A stretch of 64,000 nucleotides of DNA from contig NZ_JAAIVB010000037.1 in assembly GCF_010974945.1 (NCBI RefSeq), positions 1-64,000 of the forward strand, in the 5' to 3' direction. A program made the position numbers and the translations under genes. Positions within the stretch are counted from its first letter, which is position 1. Each line of letters opens with the position of its first letter. The notes under the pieces are model-generated. The model was not told the DNA's origin, did not search any database, and was given only the letters and a program-made list of their open reading frames with translations. Of this stretch, positions 26,268 through 36,893 are shown in pieces. The DNA is from Noviherbaspirillum galbum. GTDB lineage: Bacteria; Pseudomonadota; Gammaproteobacteria; Burkholderiales; Burkholderiaceae_D.

Positions 26268-27956
26268 TTACTTCTTGTCCGTATCGGTCGAGAAGTTCAG
26301 TTGCGGTGCGGCGTTGTCTTCCTTCTTGTCGCCGTCGGTCGAGAAGTTGAGCTGCGGGGACTCGTTGCTGCTGCCCTGGTCCGTCGGCACGTCGATCTTC
26401 AGCTCGATCTGTTCCTTCATGTCCGTCTTTTCGGCAACCGTCACGATGCTTGGGAAGAGGATGATCATGGCGACCATGATTACCTGGATCAGCACGAAAG
26501 GCACTGCGCCCCAGTAGATGTCCGAGGTCTTGACTTCCTTCGGCGCCACCGAGCGCAGGTAAAACAGCGCGAAGCCGAAGGGTGGGTGCATGAAGGAGGT
26601 CTGCATGTTCACGCCGAGCAGCACGCCGAACCAGATCAGGTCAATGCCCAGCTTTTCCGCCACCGGGCCGACCAGCGGCACCAGGATGAAGGCCAGTTCG
26701 AAGAAGTCGAGGAAGAAGGCCAGGCCGAAGAACAGCAGGTTCACCACGATCAGGAAGCCGGTGGTGCCGCCGGGCAGCGAGGTCAGCAGGTGCTCGACCC
26801 ACAGGTCGCCGTTCACGCCGCGGAACACCAGGCCGAACACGCTCGAGCCGATCAGGATGAACACCACGAAGCAGGAGAGGCGGGTGGTGGAATCCATCGC
26901 CTGCTTGAGCAGCGAGAACGACAGGCGGCGATTCATCAGGGCCAGCACCAGCGCGCCGAACGCGCCCATGCCGCCGCCTTCGGTCGGCGTGGCGATGCCG
27001 ACGAAGATCGTGCCCAGCACCAGGAAGATCAGCGCCAGCGGCGGAATCAGCACGAACACCACTTTTTCTGCCATGCGGGAAAGCAGGCCGAGTTTCAGCT
27101 TGCGGTTGATCACTGCGGCGATGAACGCGCCCACGATGGCGACGCCAGCGGAGTAGATGCCGACTTCATCCTCGGCAGCCTTCGGATGCCCTGCGCTGTA
27201 CCAGGATGCAAACGCAAAAGCGACGCCCGTTGCCGCAACGACCAGTGCGAGCAGCGAAACGACGCCGCTGCGACCATTCGGCTCACGCAGGTTACGTGCC
27301 TCGGGCGGCAGGGCGGGAACGTGGGCAGGGCGGAAAATCGAGATGGCCAGCACATAGGCCGCGTACATCGCGGTCAGCAGCAGGCCGGGAGTGAAGGCTG
27401 CCTTGTACATGTCGCCGACGGAGCGGCCGAGCTGGTCGGCCATCACGATCAGCACCAGCGACGGCGGGATGATCTGAGCCAGCGTTCCGGAAGCGGCGAT
27501 TACGCCGGATGCCAGTTTCTTGTCATAGCCGTAGCGCAGCATGACGGGCAGGGAGATCAGGCCCATGGAAATCACCGAGGCCGCGACGACGCCGGTGGTG
27601 GCAGCCAGCAGCGCGCCGACGAAGATCACCGCGTAGGCGACGCCGCCCCGGACCGGGCCGAACAGCTGGCCGATGGTGTCGAGCAGGTCCTCCGCCATCC
27701 CCGACCTTTCCAGGATGAGACCCATGAAGGTGAAGAAGGGAATGGCCAGCAGCGTATCGTTGGCCATGATGCCGAACAGGCGGTTGGGCAGCGCCTGCAG
27801 CAGCTCGGGCTTCAGCAGGCCGAGCTCGATCCCGAGGAAGCCGAAGAACAGGCCGTTGGCGGCCAGGGCGAAGGCGACCGGAAAGCCCGATAGCAGGAAC
27901 AGGATGAGGGCGCCGAACATGACTGGCGCCATGTTGGCAATGAGGAATTGGTCCAT
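26268..27956 (-). CDS. TRAP transporter large permease (DctM)
   Basis: A 562-residue inner-membrane protein of the IT superfamily that moves substrate delivered by a DctP protein using sodium gradient energy. The N-terminal FLLSGFPVAFALAANGLFFG and repeated helices are typical. It is longer than the usual roughly 430 residues because of a central insert (about residues 215-310) with extra membrane segments, as in larger DctM relatives. The C-terminus carries a soluble tail with a tandem repeat, PQLNFSTDGDKK then PQLNFSTDTDKK. The dctQ stop lies 18 bp upstream; the two form one operon convergent with the dctP genes. Confidence 0.9.
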   Translation of the reverse strand: MDQFLIANMAPVMFGALILFLLSGFPVAFALAANGLFFGFLGIELGLLKPELLQALPNRLFGIMANDTLLAIPFFTFMGLILERSGMAEDLLDTIGQLFGPVRGGVAYAVIFVGALLAATTGVVAASVISMGLISLPVMLRYGYDKKLASGVIAASGTLAQIIPPSLVLIVMADQLGRSVGDMYKAAFTPGLLLTAMYAAYVLAISIFRPAHVPALPPEARNLREPNGRSGVVSLLALVVAATGVAFAFASWYSAGHPKAAEDEVGIYSAGVAIVGAFIAAVINRKLKLGLLSRMAEKVVFVLIPPLALIFLVLGTIFVGIATPTEGGGMGAFGALVLALMNRRLSFSLLKQAMDSTTRLSCFVVFILIGSSVFGLVFRGVNGDLWVEHLLTSLPGGTTGFLIVVNLLFFGLAFFLDFFELAFILVPLVGPVAEKLGIDLIWFGVLLGVNMQTSFMHPPFGFALFYLRSVAPKEVKTSDIYWGAVPFVLIQVIMVAMIILFPSIVTVAEKTDMKEQIELKIDVPTDQGSSNESPQLNFSTDGDKKEDNAAPQLNFSTDTDKK

Positions 27957-27974
27957 GTAAAGGTCTCCCGGCGA

Positions 27975-28559
27975 TCAGTTGATCTTGTTGGCGGCTTTGA
28001 TCGCCTCGATTTCTTCTTCTGGCGTGGTACTGTGCTTCTCGAAGGCGCTTGCGTCGACCACGCCCTTGAGGTAGCCGATGCGCTTGATGAATTCAGAGAT
28101 TCCCTGCAGCGTCAGCAGGAAGAAGCCGACCGGAATCAGCAGTTTCGCGGGCCAGACGATCAGGCCGCCGGCGTTGCTCGACATTTCCTGGTTCTGGATC
28201 GACAGCAGGGCGTAGGGAACGGAGTAGTACAGGATGATCAGCGCCATCGGCAGCAGGAAGACGAGGAAGCCGAGGACGTCGATGATGACCTGGGTGCGCT
28301 TGGAGAAGCGGCCGGCGATCACGTCGATGCGGACGTGCTCGTTGCGCCGCAGGGTGTAGGAAGTCGCGAGAAGGAAAATTGCGGAGAAGAGGTACCACTG
28401 GATCTCGAGCCAGGCATTCGAGCTGGTGTTGAAGGTATAGCGGACAAGCGCGTTGCCGGTACAGATGAATACCGAGAGCAGCAGGGCCCAGCTGACGGCA
28501 TTGCCGACTTTCTCATTGAGCAGGTCAATGAGCCTCGATAACGAGAGCAGAAAAGACAT
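27975..28559 (-). CDS. TRAP transporter small permease (DctQ)
   Basis: A 194-residue inner-membrane protein with four predicted helices (VGNAVSWALLLSVFICTGNALV near the N-terminus, LIPVGFFLLTLQGISEFIKR near the C-terminus) that pairs with DctM. The conserved EIQWYLFSAIFLLATSYTLR segment is present. The C-terminal tail is charged (EEEIEAIKAANKIN). It is the first gene of dctQM; the binding proteins are encoded on the opposite strand. Confidence 0.9.
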   Translation of the reverse strand: MSFLLSLSRLIDLLNEKVGNAVSWALLLSVFICTGNALVRYTFNTSSNAWLEIQWYLFSAIFLLATSYTLRRNEHVRIDVIAGRFSKRTQVIIDVLGFLVFLLPMALIILYYSVPYALLSIQNQEMSSNAGGLIVWPAKLLIPVGFFLLTLQGISEFIKRIGYLKGVVDASAFEKHSTTPEEEIEAIKAANKIN

Positions 28560-28967
28560 GGTGTGTCTCCATTAACAAAAATCCTCGAATCCGGCTGCAC
28601 TGGTAGTGCAAGCGGTCCGGCGCGATACGTGGCCGCGCCTTGAATACCATTTTCTTGCGTGTTTCGACAAGCGTCTGCCCGGTTGGTCCACCGGTCCGGG
28701 GCAGTATATGTCATTTAATCTTGCCGACGAACAAATTGCCGTGCAATGTCGGCAATTTCCATCATGTGCGGCATCGTACGATTTTTTTCGGGCAGTGCGA
28801 AGAGGTAAGAGCGCGTACGTGAAACTACGCAAGAGGCATGGCGCCGGAGCGAACTCGCCGGGCGCTGGGATGAAATGAAGAATGCCCGGCGATCATAACC
28901 GATCGGCGGGCATTCGGCCGGCGTTGCGATGGCGGCCGCGCCAGATGCAGGCGCGGCAGGATGTGCT
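28560..28967. other. Intergenic region between dctQ and argH
   Basis: About 400 bp without a supportable gene. It should hold the dctQM promoter on the minus strand. At 28880-28915 lies the argH hairpin. Base composition is a little lower in GC than the flanking genes around 28700-28800. Short open frames here lack coding character. Confidence 0.5.
28880..28915 (-). terminator. Probable terminator after argH
   Basis: On the minus strand GAATGCCCG pairs with CGGGCATTC, with a further CGATC/GATCG inner stem, followed by a weak T-rich run. Confidence 0.55.
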
Positions 28968-30362
28968 TCAGCCAAGCAGGGCGCGCACCCGGGCAATGGC
29001 GGCGCGGACCTGTTGCGGCGCCGTGCCGCCGACATGGTTGCGCGCCGCGACCGAGCCTTCCAGGGTCAGCACGTCGAACACGTCGGCGTCGATCAGCGCC
29101 GAGAAGACCTTCAGTTCCCCGAGCGACAGGTCGCTCAGGTCGCACTGGCGGTCGACGCAGGTGCGTACCGCATGCGCCACGGCTTCATGCGCATCGCGGA
29201 ACGGCAGGCCCTTCTTGACGAGGTAGTCCGCCAGGTCGGTCGCGGTGGCATAGCCCTGCAGCGCGGCCGCCCGCATGGATTCCGGCTTGACCGAGATGCC
29301 GCGCGCCATGTCGGCGAAGATGCGCAGGGTGTCGGTCACGGTGTCGACGGTGTCGAACAGCGGTTCCTTGTCTTCCTGGTTGTCCTTGTTATAGGCCAGC
29401 GGCTGGCCTTTCATCAGGGTCAGCAGGCCGATCAGGTGGCCGTTCACGCGGCCCGTCTTGCCGCGCGCAAGCTCGGGCACGTCCGGATTCTTCTTCTGCG
29501 GCATGATCGACGAGCCGGTGCAGAAGCGGTCGGCGATGTCGATGAAGCCGACGCGCGGGCTCATCCAGATGACGAGTTCCTCGGACATGCGCGACACGTG
29601 CGTCATGACGAGGGCGGCGGCGGCGCAGAATTCGATGGCGAAGTCGCGGTCGGACACGGCGTCCAGGGAATTGTGGCAGACGTCCTCGAAGCCGAGCGTG
29701 CGCGCCACGCGCTCGCGGTCGATCGGGAAGGTGGTGCCGGCCAGCGCGGCGGCGCCCAGCGGCAGGCGGTTGACGCGGCGCCGGCAGTCCGCCATGCGCT
29801 CGGCGTCGCGACCGAACATTTCGACGTAGGCCAGCATGTGGTGGCCGAAGGTGATGGGCTGCGCCACCTGCATGTGGGTGAATCCGGGGAGGATGGTGTC
29901 GGCATGCTGTTCCGCCAGGTCCACCAGCGCCAGGCGGAGTTCGCGCAGCAGGCCGAGGATGTCGTCGATGGCGGCGCGCATGTAGAGGCGGATGTCGGTC
30001 GCCACCTGGTCGTTGCGCGAGCGGCCGGTATGCAGGCGCTTGCCGGCGTCGCCGACGAGCTCGGTGAGCCGCTTCTCGATGTTCAGGTGGACGTCTTCCA
30101 GGTCGAGCAGCCATTCGAACTTGCCGGCGGCGATCTCGGACTGGATCTGCGCCATGCCGCGCTGGATGTCGGCATGGTCCTGGGCGGGAATGATGCCCTG
30201 GTGGGCAAGCATCTCGGCGTGGGCGAGCGAGCCTTGTATGTCGGCGTCGGCGAGGCGCTTGTCGAAAAAGACCGATGCGGTGTAGCGCTTCACCAGATCG
30301 GAAACGGGTTCGGAGAAACGGGCCGACCAGGCCTCGCTTTTTTTGGAAAGTTGTGCTGTCAT
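28968..30362 (-). CDS. argH: Argininosuccinate lyase
   Basis: A 464-residue enzyme of the fumarase/aspartase superfamily that splits argininosuccinate into arginine and fumarate, the last step of arginine synthesis. The signature [12 protein letters not shown] is present, as are [13 protein letters not shown] and [14 protein letters not shown], which carry catalytic and substrate residues. Start 30362 gives the standard length; longer upstream frames overlap algZ antisense. A TATAAT lies on the minus strand at 30400-30405. It is divergent from algZ, an arrangement also known in Pseudomonas. Confidence 0.95.
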   Translation of the reverse strand: MTAQLSKKSEAWSARFSEPVSDLVKRYTASVFFDKRLADADIQGSLAHAEMLAHQGIIPAQDHADIQRGMAQIQSEIAAGKFEWLLDLEDVHLNIEKRLTELVGDAGKRLHTGRSRNDQVATDIRLYMRAAIDDILGLLRELRLALVDLAEQHADTILPGFTHMQVAQPITFGHHMLAYVEMFGRDAERMADCRRRVNRLPLGAAALAGTTFPIDRERVARTLGFEDVCHNSLDAVSDRDFAIEFCAAAALVMTHVSRMSEELVIWMSPRVGFIDIADRFCTGSSIMPQKKNPDVPELARGKTGRVNGHLIGLLTLMKGQPLAYNKDNQEDKEPLFDTVDTVTDTLRIFADMARGISVKPESMRAAALQGYATATDLADYLVKKGLPFRDAHEAVAHAVRTCVDRQCDLSDLSLGELKVFSALIDADVFDVLTLEGSVAARNHVGGTAPQQVRAAIARVRALLG

Positions 30363-30423
30363 AATTGTGTTCCGGGAATTTTGTTCCGGCGAATCCCCGA
30401 TTATAAAACAAGCCACTTCCCTC

Positions 30424-31482
30424 ATGCCGCTTTCCAGCACGTCCCGCGTCGTTCCGGCTCCGCTCGTGATCCCCGACTGTTGCAATATCGGCGTGGTGCT
30501 GCGCACGGTGATCGCCTTGAATGCCGCGTCGCTCGTCGCCAGCCTCGTGCAGGCGCCGGACCTGCGGGCGGGCTGCCTGGCCTTCTTCGACTCCTCGCTG
30601 CTGATCGAACTGGCCTGCCTGTGGTCGCTGTTCCTGCTGTGCGCCCTGCGCCGCGGCCTGCAGCGGCGGCCGGTGCCGCCTGCCTTCCCGGTCCAGCGTG
30701 CCTTGTGCGTGATCGTTCCCGCCGCCGTGACCGCGGCGCTGGCCGCCGGCCTGGCCGGCACCTCGTGGCTGTACAGCAACGATCGCTGGCATACGGTCTT
30801 GGGCGCCACCCTGGCCGCCGCGCTTGCCGGCATGGCCGCCCAGCATTACTTCGAACTCCGCGCACGGGCCTATTCCCCGACCCTGGTTGAAGCCCGGCTC
30901 CAGGCGCTCCAGGCCCGCATCCGTCCGCATTTCCTGTTCAACAGCCTGAACGCGGTGCTGTCGCTGATCCGCAACGAACCGAGGCGGGCCGAAAGCGCCC
31001 TCGAGGATCTCGCCGAGCTGTTCCGCGTCCTGATGAGCGATCCGCGCTCGATGACCACGCTGGACGAAGAACTGCGCCTGTGCCGCCAGTATCTGTCGAT
31101 CGAGCAGATCCGCCTCGGCGCCCGCATGCGCGTCGAATGGGACATGGGCGAGGCCGACGACGCATTCCTGAGCCAGGTCAGGGTGCCGGTGCTGCTGATC
31201 CAGCCCTTGCTCGAGAACGCGGTGCATTACGGCGTGGAGCCGGCGGTCGAGCCGGTCACGGTGCGCATCCAGGTCGGCCGCGCCGGCGACCGCTTGCAGG
31301 TGCTGGTGCTCAATCCCTATCATGGCGAGCATGCCGGTCCCGCCGGCAACCAGATCGCGCTGCGCAACATCCGCGAACGGCTGGAGCTGTTGTACGATCT
31401 GGAGGCGGAACTGAAAACCGCCGTGAACCAGGATTGCTTCGAAGCGCGCCTGCGACTTCCTTATGCAAAGGGCATGGCATGA
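30424..31482 (+). CDS. LytS/AlgZ-type sensor histidine kinase
   Basis: A 352-residue membrane kinase. About 140 N-terminal residues form four hydrophobic segments; the phospho-acceptor His lies in [18 protein letters not shown], and the ATPase N-box reads [14 protein letters not shown]. The G-box region ([13 protein letters not shown]) is degenerate, as in AlgZ proteins. It phosphorylates the AlgR-type regulator whose gene overlaps it by 4 bp (ATGA). By family and by position beside argH it is AlgZ/FimS-like. Start 30424 is chosen by the hydrophobic N-terminus; an upstream in-frame ATG at 30343 overlaps argH. Confidence 0.88.
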   Translation: MPLSSTSRVVPAPLVIPDCCNIGVVLRTVIALNAASLVASLVQAPDLRAGCLAFFDSSLLIELACLWSLFLLCALRRGLQRRPVPPAFPVQRALCVIVPAAVTAALAAGLAGTSWLYSNDRWHTVLGATLAAALAGMAAQHYFELRARAYSPTLVEARLQALQARIRPHFLFNSLNAVLSLIRNEPRRAESALEDLAELFRVLMSDPRSMTTLDEELRLCRQYLSIEQIRLGARMRVEWDMGEADDAFLSQVRVPVLLIQPLLENAVHYGVEPAVEPVTVRIQVGRAGDRLQVLVLNPYHGEHAGPAGNQIALRNIRERLELLYDLEAELKTAVNQDCFEARLRLPYAKGMA

Positions 31483-32273
31483 ACCCACGCTTGTTGATCG
31501 TTGATGACGAAACCCCGGCACGTGACCGGCTGCGCATGCTGCTGGCCGACATCGCCGAGGACTGCCCGCATACCATCGTCGGCGAAGCCGGCAGCGCCCG
31601 CGACGCGCTCGATACCATCATGGAGCATCGTCCCGACATCGTGCTGCTCGACGTGCAGATGCCCGGCATGACCGGCATCGAACTCGCGTCTCACCTGATG
31701 AAGCTGAAGGACTGGACGCCCTCCGTCATCTTCATCACCGCCTTCGAGGAATTCGCGCTGAAGGCCTTCGAGGTGCACGCGGTCGATTACCTGCTCAAGC
31801 CGGTGCGCGCCGCCCGCCTCGCCGACGCCATCCGGCGCGCAACCGCCGCGCGCCTGCAATCCAGCGACCCCCGTACCGCCCTGGCCGCGGCGATCGGTTC
31901 CCTGCACGCCAAGCGCCGGCATTTTTCGGTGCAGGAACGCGGCAAGGTCATCCTCGTGCCCATCATCGACGTCATCTACCTCAAGGCCGAACTCAAGTAC
32001 GTCACGGTCCGCACCCGAGAGCGGGAATACCTCATCGAGGAATCGCTCACCTCCATCGAGGAGGAGTTCGAGGATATCTTCGTGCGCGTGCACCGGAGTA
32101 CGCTGGTGGCGCGCAATGCCATCGTGGGAGTGGAACGCGCGGCCCAGCCTGCCGAGGGGGAGGAGGGGGAGAAGGCGCAGGAGTCGTGGCAGGTGGTGAT
32201 GCGGGATGTGGGGGAGAGGTTGCCGATTTCGCGGCGGCAGTGGGGGGCGGTTAAGGCGTTGATCAAGCCTTGA
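31479..32273 (+). CDS. LytTR response regulator (AlgR-like)
   Basis: A 264-residue DNA-binding regulator. The receiver domain has Asp9/Asp10, phospho-acceptor Asp58 (DIVLLDVQMPG) and Lys in VDYLLKPV; the C-terminal LytTR domain (IYLKAELKYVTVRTREREYL, then VHRSTLVARNAIVG) binds paired direct repeats in promoters. In Pseudomonas AlgR controls motility and exopolysaccharide; targets here are unknown. An acidic Gly/Glu insert (QPAEGEEGEKAQES) interrupts the LytTR domain near residue 230. It overlaps the kinase gene by 4 bp and is followed by a short terminator. Confidence 0.9.
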   Translation: MNPRLLIVDDETPARDRLRMLLADIAEDCPHTIVGEAGSARDALDTIMEHRPDIVLLDVQMPGMTGIELASHLMKLKDWTPSVIFITAFEEFALKAFEVHAVDYLLKPVRAARLADAIRRATAARLQSSDPRTALAAAIGSLHAKRRHFSVQERGKVILVPIIDVIYLKAELKYVTVRTREREYLIEESLTSIEEEFEDIFVRVHRSTLVARNAIVGVERAAQPAEGEEGEKAQESWQVVMRDVGERLPISRRQWGAVKALIKP

Positions 32274-32293
32274 TCGGGGAGGTTTTTCCCGTG

Positions 32294-32313
32294 AACGCCG
32301 GGGGGCGTTTTTA
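32294..32313 (+). terminator. Short terminator after the algR-like gene
   Basis: Stem AACGCC/GGCGTT with a GGGG loop, then a T-run. Confidence 0.6.
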
Positions 32314-32315
32314 CT

Positions 32316-32922
32316 CTGGTGAAGCGGGTGGGGTTCCCGCTCCGTGGGGGCTTGCCGGGACTGGCTCCGGCACTACCATACCCGCGCCCTGACTACCAAG
32401 CTCCCTCCCTCTCAAGCGCACCCACCGTCGACTCCCTCCCTTTCAAGGGGAGGGTTGGGGTGGGGATGGGTTTCCAGTGCGAGCAAAGAACAGCATTGAC
32501 CTCACCAGCGAAATAAATACTGTTCTCTGCATGCGACCGAACCCCATCCCCACCCTAGCCCTCCACCTCGGCGGCCCCCCTTGAAAGGGAGGGAACAATC
32601 CGGAGGGTGCTTGAAAGGCAGTAGGTATTGGCATGATCGCGGATTCTTGCTCCCCGACGTCGGGACAGACTCGAGCCATGCCGATGCGGCAGGAGGTCGA
32701 ACCACCATCTGCCTCCCAGGTACTTACTCAGGCAGGGAACGGAATCACCCTGAACAATCGAACAAGGTCACCCGAAGTGACTCCCACATGGGTGTTGAAG
32801 CAGCTTTCTTTGGGTACTTTCGTAGGGCCCGCCTATGGTCTGCTGATAAAGAAAGTACCTGGGCCGCCGGGACCAGCCCCGGCAACTCCCCACGGAGTGG
32901 GAACCCCAACCGGTTCACCGGA
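32316..32922. repeat. Nested non-coding repeat block bounded by inverted repeats
   Basis: The ends, 32316-32370 and 32870-32922, are imperfect inverted repeats of about 53 bases (shared cores GTGGGGTTCCC and CTCCGTGGGG). Inside lie the palindromic element at 32432-32595 and a hairpin built on GGTACTTTC (32813-32821) and GAAAGTACC (32851-32859), a motif commonly seen in intergenic repeats of this order. No open frame with coding character spans the block. It sits in the 780-bp gap between the algR-like and hydrolase genes. Confidence 0.6.
32432..32595. repeat. Palindromic dispersed element, copy A
   Basis: About 164 bp whose ends are inverted (CTCCCTTTCAAGGGGAGGG at left, CCCTTGAAAGGGAGGG at right) and whose interior (GGGGATGGGTTTCC, AACAGCATT, ATACTGTTCT) aligns with the copy at 54984-55134. 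It resembles a small non-autonomous palindromic element; no target duplication is obvious. Confidence 0.7.
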
Positions 32923-32941
32923 GAGAAAACCAAAACCGCAA

Positions 32942-32969
32942 TGGGATCGCCGCCTTCGCGGGGATGACA
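32942..32969. repeat. Single REP unit
   Basis: TGGGATCGCCGCCTTCGCGG followed by GGATGACA is a REP unit like those at 4976 and 15139, with a fragment of a second unit after it. Confidence 0.6.
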
Positions 32970-33052
32970 GCGCGTTGTGGGGATGACAGAGCCAGGCGCA
33001 GATACCAACGCGCGGCCCAAATGAAAACCGCGTTAATGAACACCGCAGCCAT

Positions 33053-33970
33053 TCACCTCCCGCCCTCCAACTCCTCCCCCAGAAACCGAAACACCTCCCC
33101 ATAAGCCGCCTCCCGAGCCTCGGGATTGCTCCCCACCGTCACCCCCGCCCCCGGATTCACGCCATTAGGCACATCCCGTCTCACCCGCAGCGCCTGGCCC
33201 GGCGCATCGAAATCATGATACGCATCCGCATACATCCTCAAGATAAACCGCCGTCCATCCGCGGCCGCCTGCTCGGCAAGCGCGGCGCAGGGCGCAGCCG
33301 GCGTCCAGTCATCCTTTTCCCCGATCAGCAGCAGCAAGGGGACGTCGTTGCGGAACCGGACCCTGGCCTTGGCGAAGGCGGCGCAACCGGGATAGAACGC
33401 CACCGCGACGCGCGGACGGAGCGCCTGGCCGGCAACGTCGCGATTGCTGGCATTGATGGAGGAGAGGACCGCCGAGCCGCCGTGGGACCAGCCGAGCAAG
33501 GCGATGCGCGTGGCATCGACGTCCGGCTGCGCGGCGAGCCAGGCGAGCGCGCCCTGGACGTCGCCGCGGCGATTGGCGTTGTTGATGGTGCGCTGGCCGT
33601 TCTTCTGCGTGCATATGCTGCGCACGCCGCGCGGGCTCAGGCTGTCGGGAAAGAGCACGTGGTAGCCAGCGTCGTGCAGCAGGCCGGCCATCGCGGCGTG
33701 GCGGGCGTTGAAATGGTTCGTCCTGCCGGCCTGGCCGCTGTACAGCCCGCCGCAGCCGTGCAGGGCGATGACGGCGGGCCGTTTTCCCGCCGGACCGCCG
33801 GCCGCGGGCAGCCACCATCCGAACAAGGGCACCGGCCCGGCGCCATCCATGCTGGCAAAATCCACGCGGGCGCTGCCGGGATAGGCGGCCAGCTGGTCCT
33901 GCGCGCCGGCCGCGGCCGCCATGCTCAACGCAAGCAGCGCCGCCAAGGCCTTGGTCGTTGCCGTCGCCAT
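33053..33970 (-). CDS. Secreted dienelactone hydrolase-family protein
   Basis: A 305-residue alpha/beta hydrolase with a signal peptide (LLALSMAAAAGA, residues 13-24). The oxyanion-hole region is VIALHGCGGL, the nucleophile sits in LGWSHGGS (Ser in GxSxG), the acid in GEKDDWTPAAPC and the His in YADAYHDFD. It should act on an ester or lactone in the periplasm; the substrate is unknown. It begins 7 bp after the ppc stop on the same strand, so it is probably co-transcribed with ppc, although no metabolic link is apparent. Confidence 0.85.
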   Translation of the reverse strand: MATATTKALAALLALSMAAAAGAQDQLAAYPGSARVDFASMDGAGPVPLFGWWLPAAGGPAGKRPAVIALHGCGGLYSGQAGRTNHFNARHAAMAGLLHDAGYHVLFPDSLSPRGVRSICTQKNGQRTINNANRRGDVQGALAWLAAQPDVDATRIALLGWSHGGSAVLSSINASNRDVAGQALRPRVAVAFYPGCAAFAKARVRFRNDVPLLLLIGEKDDWTPAAPCAALAEQAAADGRRFILRMYADAYHDFDAPGQALRVRRDVPNGVNPGAGVTVGSNPEAREAAYGEVFRFLGEELEGGR

Positions 33971-33977
33971 GGCGAGC

Positions 33978-36893
33978 TCAGCCGGTGTTGCGCAGGCCGG
34001 CAGCGATGCCGTTGATGGAGAGATGGATGCCGCGCCGGACCCGCTCGTCAAGGCTGCGTCCTTCGGCGGCGGCGGCGCGATGGCGCTTGATCAGTTCCAC
34101 CTGGAGGTGGTTGAGAGGGTCGAGGTAGGCGAAGCGGTTCTTGATCGAGCGCGCCAGCAGCGGGTTGCCGGCCAGCCTTTCGCGGGCGCCGGTGATCAGG
34201 CCGACGCATTCCACCGCGCGCCCATGCTCGTCGACGATGCGCTTGAAGATGGCGTTGCGCAGCCGCTTGTCGGCGACCAGTTCGGCGTAGCGCGAGGCGA
34301 CGGCGAGGTCGGTCTTGGCCAGCACCATGTCCATGTTCGACAGGAGCGTAGCGAAGAAGGGCCATTCCTTGTGCATCGCACGCAGCATGCCGAGGCGCTT
34401 CTTCTGTTCCTTGGCGTCGCCCGCTTCGTCGAGCCAGGACAGGACCGCGCTGCCGAAGCCGTACCAGCCGGGAAGCAGCAGGCGGCACTGGCCCCAGGAA
34501 AAGCCCCAGGGGATGGCGCGCAGGTCTTCGATGCGCCGGCTCGCCTTGCGCGAGGCGGGACGCGAGCCGATGTTGAGCTCGGCGATTTCCGCGATCGGCG
34601 TGGCGGCGAAGAAGTAGTCGGTGAAGCCGGGCGTGTCGTAGACGAGATGGCGGTAGGCGCGGTAGGCGCGCTCGGACAGCTCTTCCATGACCTTCTCGAA
34701 GCCGGCAATGCGCTTCGCCTGCCGGCCCTCGCCGCCGTGCGGCGCGAGGCTGGCCTCGAGCGTGGCGGCAACGAGCAGTTCGAGGTTGCGACGGCCGATT
34801 TCCGGGTTGGAGAATTTCGACGCGATGATCTCGCCCTGTTCGGTGAGGCGGATCTGGCCGTTCACCGTGCCCGCCGGCTGGGCGAGGATGGCTTCGTAGC
34901 TCGGGCCGCCGCCGCGGCCGACGGTGCCGCCCCGGCCATGGAACAGGCGCAGCTTGACCTGCATGCGGTCGAACAGGTCGACCAGCCTCAGTTCCGCCTT
35001 GTACAGTTCCCAGTTCGAAGTCAGGAAGCCGCCATCCTTGTTGGAATCGGAATAGCCGAGCATTACTTCCTGCAGGTCGCCCTGGCGCCGGATCAGCTCG
35101 CGCACGGCGGGCAGGGACATGAACCGTTCCATGATATCGGCCGCGCAGCGCAGGTCGGGGATGGTTTCGAACAGGGGGATGACCATCAGCTCCATGGTGG
35201 CAGCCATGCCATCGGCGCCATCATTGCCGTCGTTGCCGCGGTCGAGGCGCATGAGCCCGGTTTCCTTTTGCAGCAGCAGCACCTCGAGCAGGTCGGACAC
35301 CGTCTCGGTGTGCGAGATGATGTAGTTGCGGATCGCGCGCGCGCCGTAGCGCTGGCGGATGTCATGCGCGGCGCGCAGGATGGCGAGTTCGGAATCGGTT
35401 TCCGCCGTATAGGAGATGTAGGGCGAGAACAGCAGGCGCGGGCGGGCAACCTCGGCCAGTAGCAGTTCCACCTTCGCCTCCTCGCTCAGGGCGGCGTAGT
35501 CGCGCTCGACGTCAGCGCGGCGGAAGAGTTCGGTGATCACCCGCTCGTGCACGTCGGAACTCTGGCGCATGTCGAGGGTGGCGAGGTGGAAGCCGAAGAT
35601 CTCCGAGGCGCGCTTCAAGGCCGCGAGGCGCGGCTTGACCAGCGCGGCGGCGTGGTGCGCGGCGAGCGAATCGGCGATGGTCTGCAGGTCGCGGGTAAAT
35701 TCCGCGGCATCCTCGTAGGGCGCGGCCGCGCCGACTTCCTGGCGCAAGACGTGGGCGGTGCCTAGCGTGCGCGCGGTGGCCGCCAGCCTCGCGTACAGGC
35801 CGATGAGGGCGCGCCGGTAGGGTTCGTCGGAACGATGTCCCGAGCGGTCGGGCGAGGCATCGGCCAGCGCCTGCACTTCGGGGTTCACGGCGACCAGCAG
35901 GGTGGAAATCGACAGCTCCGCGCCGAGGGTGTGCACCTCGTCGAGATAAAAGTCGAAGATCGCGGTGGAATGGCGCATCAGCGCGTGCTGCATGGTATCG
36001 GCATTGACGTTCGGATTGCCGTCGCGGTCCCCGCCGATCCAGCTTCCCATCTGCAGGAAAGTCGGCATCTCTGCTTCCGCCATGGCCTGGCGCGGATAAT
36101 GGGCTGCGATTTCCGACTGGATGTCGTCGTAGAGCGCGGGCAGTTCGCGCAGGAAGGTGATGCGGTAGTAGGACAGGGCGTTCTCGATTTCATCCGCCAC
36201 CGTCAACTTTGAATAGCGCAGCATGCGCGTCTGCCACAGCGTGGTGACGCAGGCGTGGAGCAGGGCGGTGTTGCGCGCCAGTTCGCGGTGGGTAAGGGGC
36301 AGGTCGCGTTCTGCCAGCAGGCGGGCGATCTCGCGCTCGGCGTCGAGGATGCTCTTGCGCTGCACTTCCGTCGGGTGGGCGGTGAGCACCGGGGAAATCA
36401 GGGCGTCCTTGAAGAACTGCCGTACCGCGCCGCCGGAGACGCCCGCTTCGTCGAGACGCGACAGGGCGAAGGCAATGCTGCCCCGCTGCGGCGCCGAGCC
36501 GGCCAAGAGGTGGGCGCGGCGGCGGCGGTTGTGATGCTGGTCCTCGGCGATGTTTGCCAGGTGCGAGAAATACGAGAAGGCGCGCACCACCGCGTTGGTC
36601 TGGTCGCGGGTCAGCTTCTTGAGCAGCTTGTTCAGTTCGGCGCCGGACTGGGCGTCCGATTCGCGCCGGAAGCGCACTGCGGTCTGGCGGATTGTTTCCA
36701 CGACCTGGAACACTTCCTCGCCTTCCTGTTCCCGCAGGACATGGCCGAGCAGCCGGCCGAGCAGGCGGATGTCTTCCTTCAGAGGCGCGTCCTTGTCGCC
36801 GGTGCGGGCAACGGCGCGTTCGGAAACCGGCGTGGCGGCGGTTGATGCCGGGGCGGAGGAGGCAGGCTGCGTTTTCTTGGTTTGTGTGGCCAT
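33978..36893 (-). CDS. ppc: Phosphoenolpyruvate carboxylase
   Basis: A 971-residue enzyme that carboxylates PEP with bicarbonate to oxaloacetate, refilling the TCA cycle. Visible are [12 protein letters not shown] with catalytic His173, the glycine-rich [14 protein letters not shown] and the C-terminal [13 protein letters not shown]. An Ala/Thr-rich, apparently disordered extension covers the first 35 residues. It is divergent from hemC with a 210-bp gap. This fits a lifestyle on organic acids, alongside DctA and the TRAP genes. Confidence 0.96.
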   Translation of the reverse strand: MATQTKKTQPASSAPASTAATPVSERAVARTGDKDAPLKEDIRLLGRLLGHVLREQEGEEVFQVVETIRQTAVRFRRESDAQSGAELNKLLKKLTRDQTNAVVRAFSYFSHLANIAEDQHHNRRRRAHLLAGSAPQRGSIAFALSRLDEAGVSGGAVRQFFKDALISPVLTAHPTEVQRKSILDAEREIARLLAERDLPLTHRELARNTALLHACVTTLWQTRMLRYSKLTVADEIENALSYYRITFLRELPALYDDIQSEIAAHYPRQAMAEAEMPTFLQMGSWIGGDRDGNPNVNADTMQHALMRHSTAIFDFYLDEVHTLGAELSISTLLVAVNPEVQALADASPDRSGHRSDEPYRRALIGLYARLAATARTLGTAHVLRQEVGAAAPYEDAAEFTRDLQTIADSLAAHHAAALVKPRLAALKRASEIFGFHLATLDMRQSSDVHERVITELFRRADVERDYAALSEEAKVELLLAEVARPRLLFSPYISYTAETDSELAILRAAHDIRQRYGARAIRNYIISHTETVSDLLEVLLLQKETGLMRLDRGNDGNDGADGMAATMELMVIPLFETIPDLRCAADIMERFMSLPAVRELIRRQGDLQEVMLGYSDSNKDGGFLTSNWELYKAELRLVDLFDRMQVKLRLFHGRGGTVGRGGGPSYEAILAQPAGTVNGQIRLTEQGEIIASKFSNPEIGRRNLELLVAATLEASLAPHGGEGRQAKRIAGFEKVMEELSERAYRAYRHLVYDTPGFTDYFFAATPIAEIAELNIGSRPASRKASRRIEDLRAIPWGFSWGQCRLLLPGWYGFGSAVLSWLDEAGDAKEQKKRLGMLRAMHKEWPFFATLLSNMDMVLAKTDLAVASRYAELVADKRLRNAIFKRIVDEHGRAVECVGLITGARERLAGNPLLARSIKNRFAYLDPLNHLQVELIKRHRAAAAEGRSLDERVRRGIHLSINGIAAGLRNTG

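Noticed and set aside
26259-27893. 544-codon plus-strand frame opposite dctM.
   Set aside because: The sequence is His/Gln/Asp-rich, typical of the complement of a hydrophobic high-GC gene; DctM on minus has clear homology.
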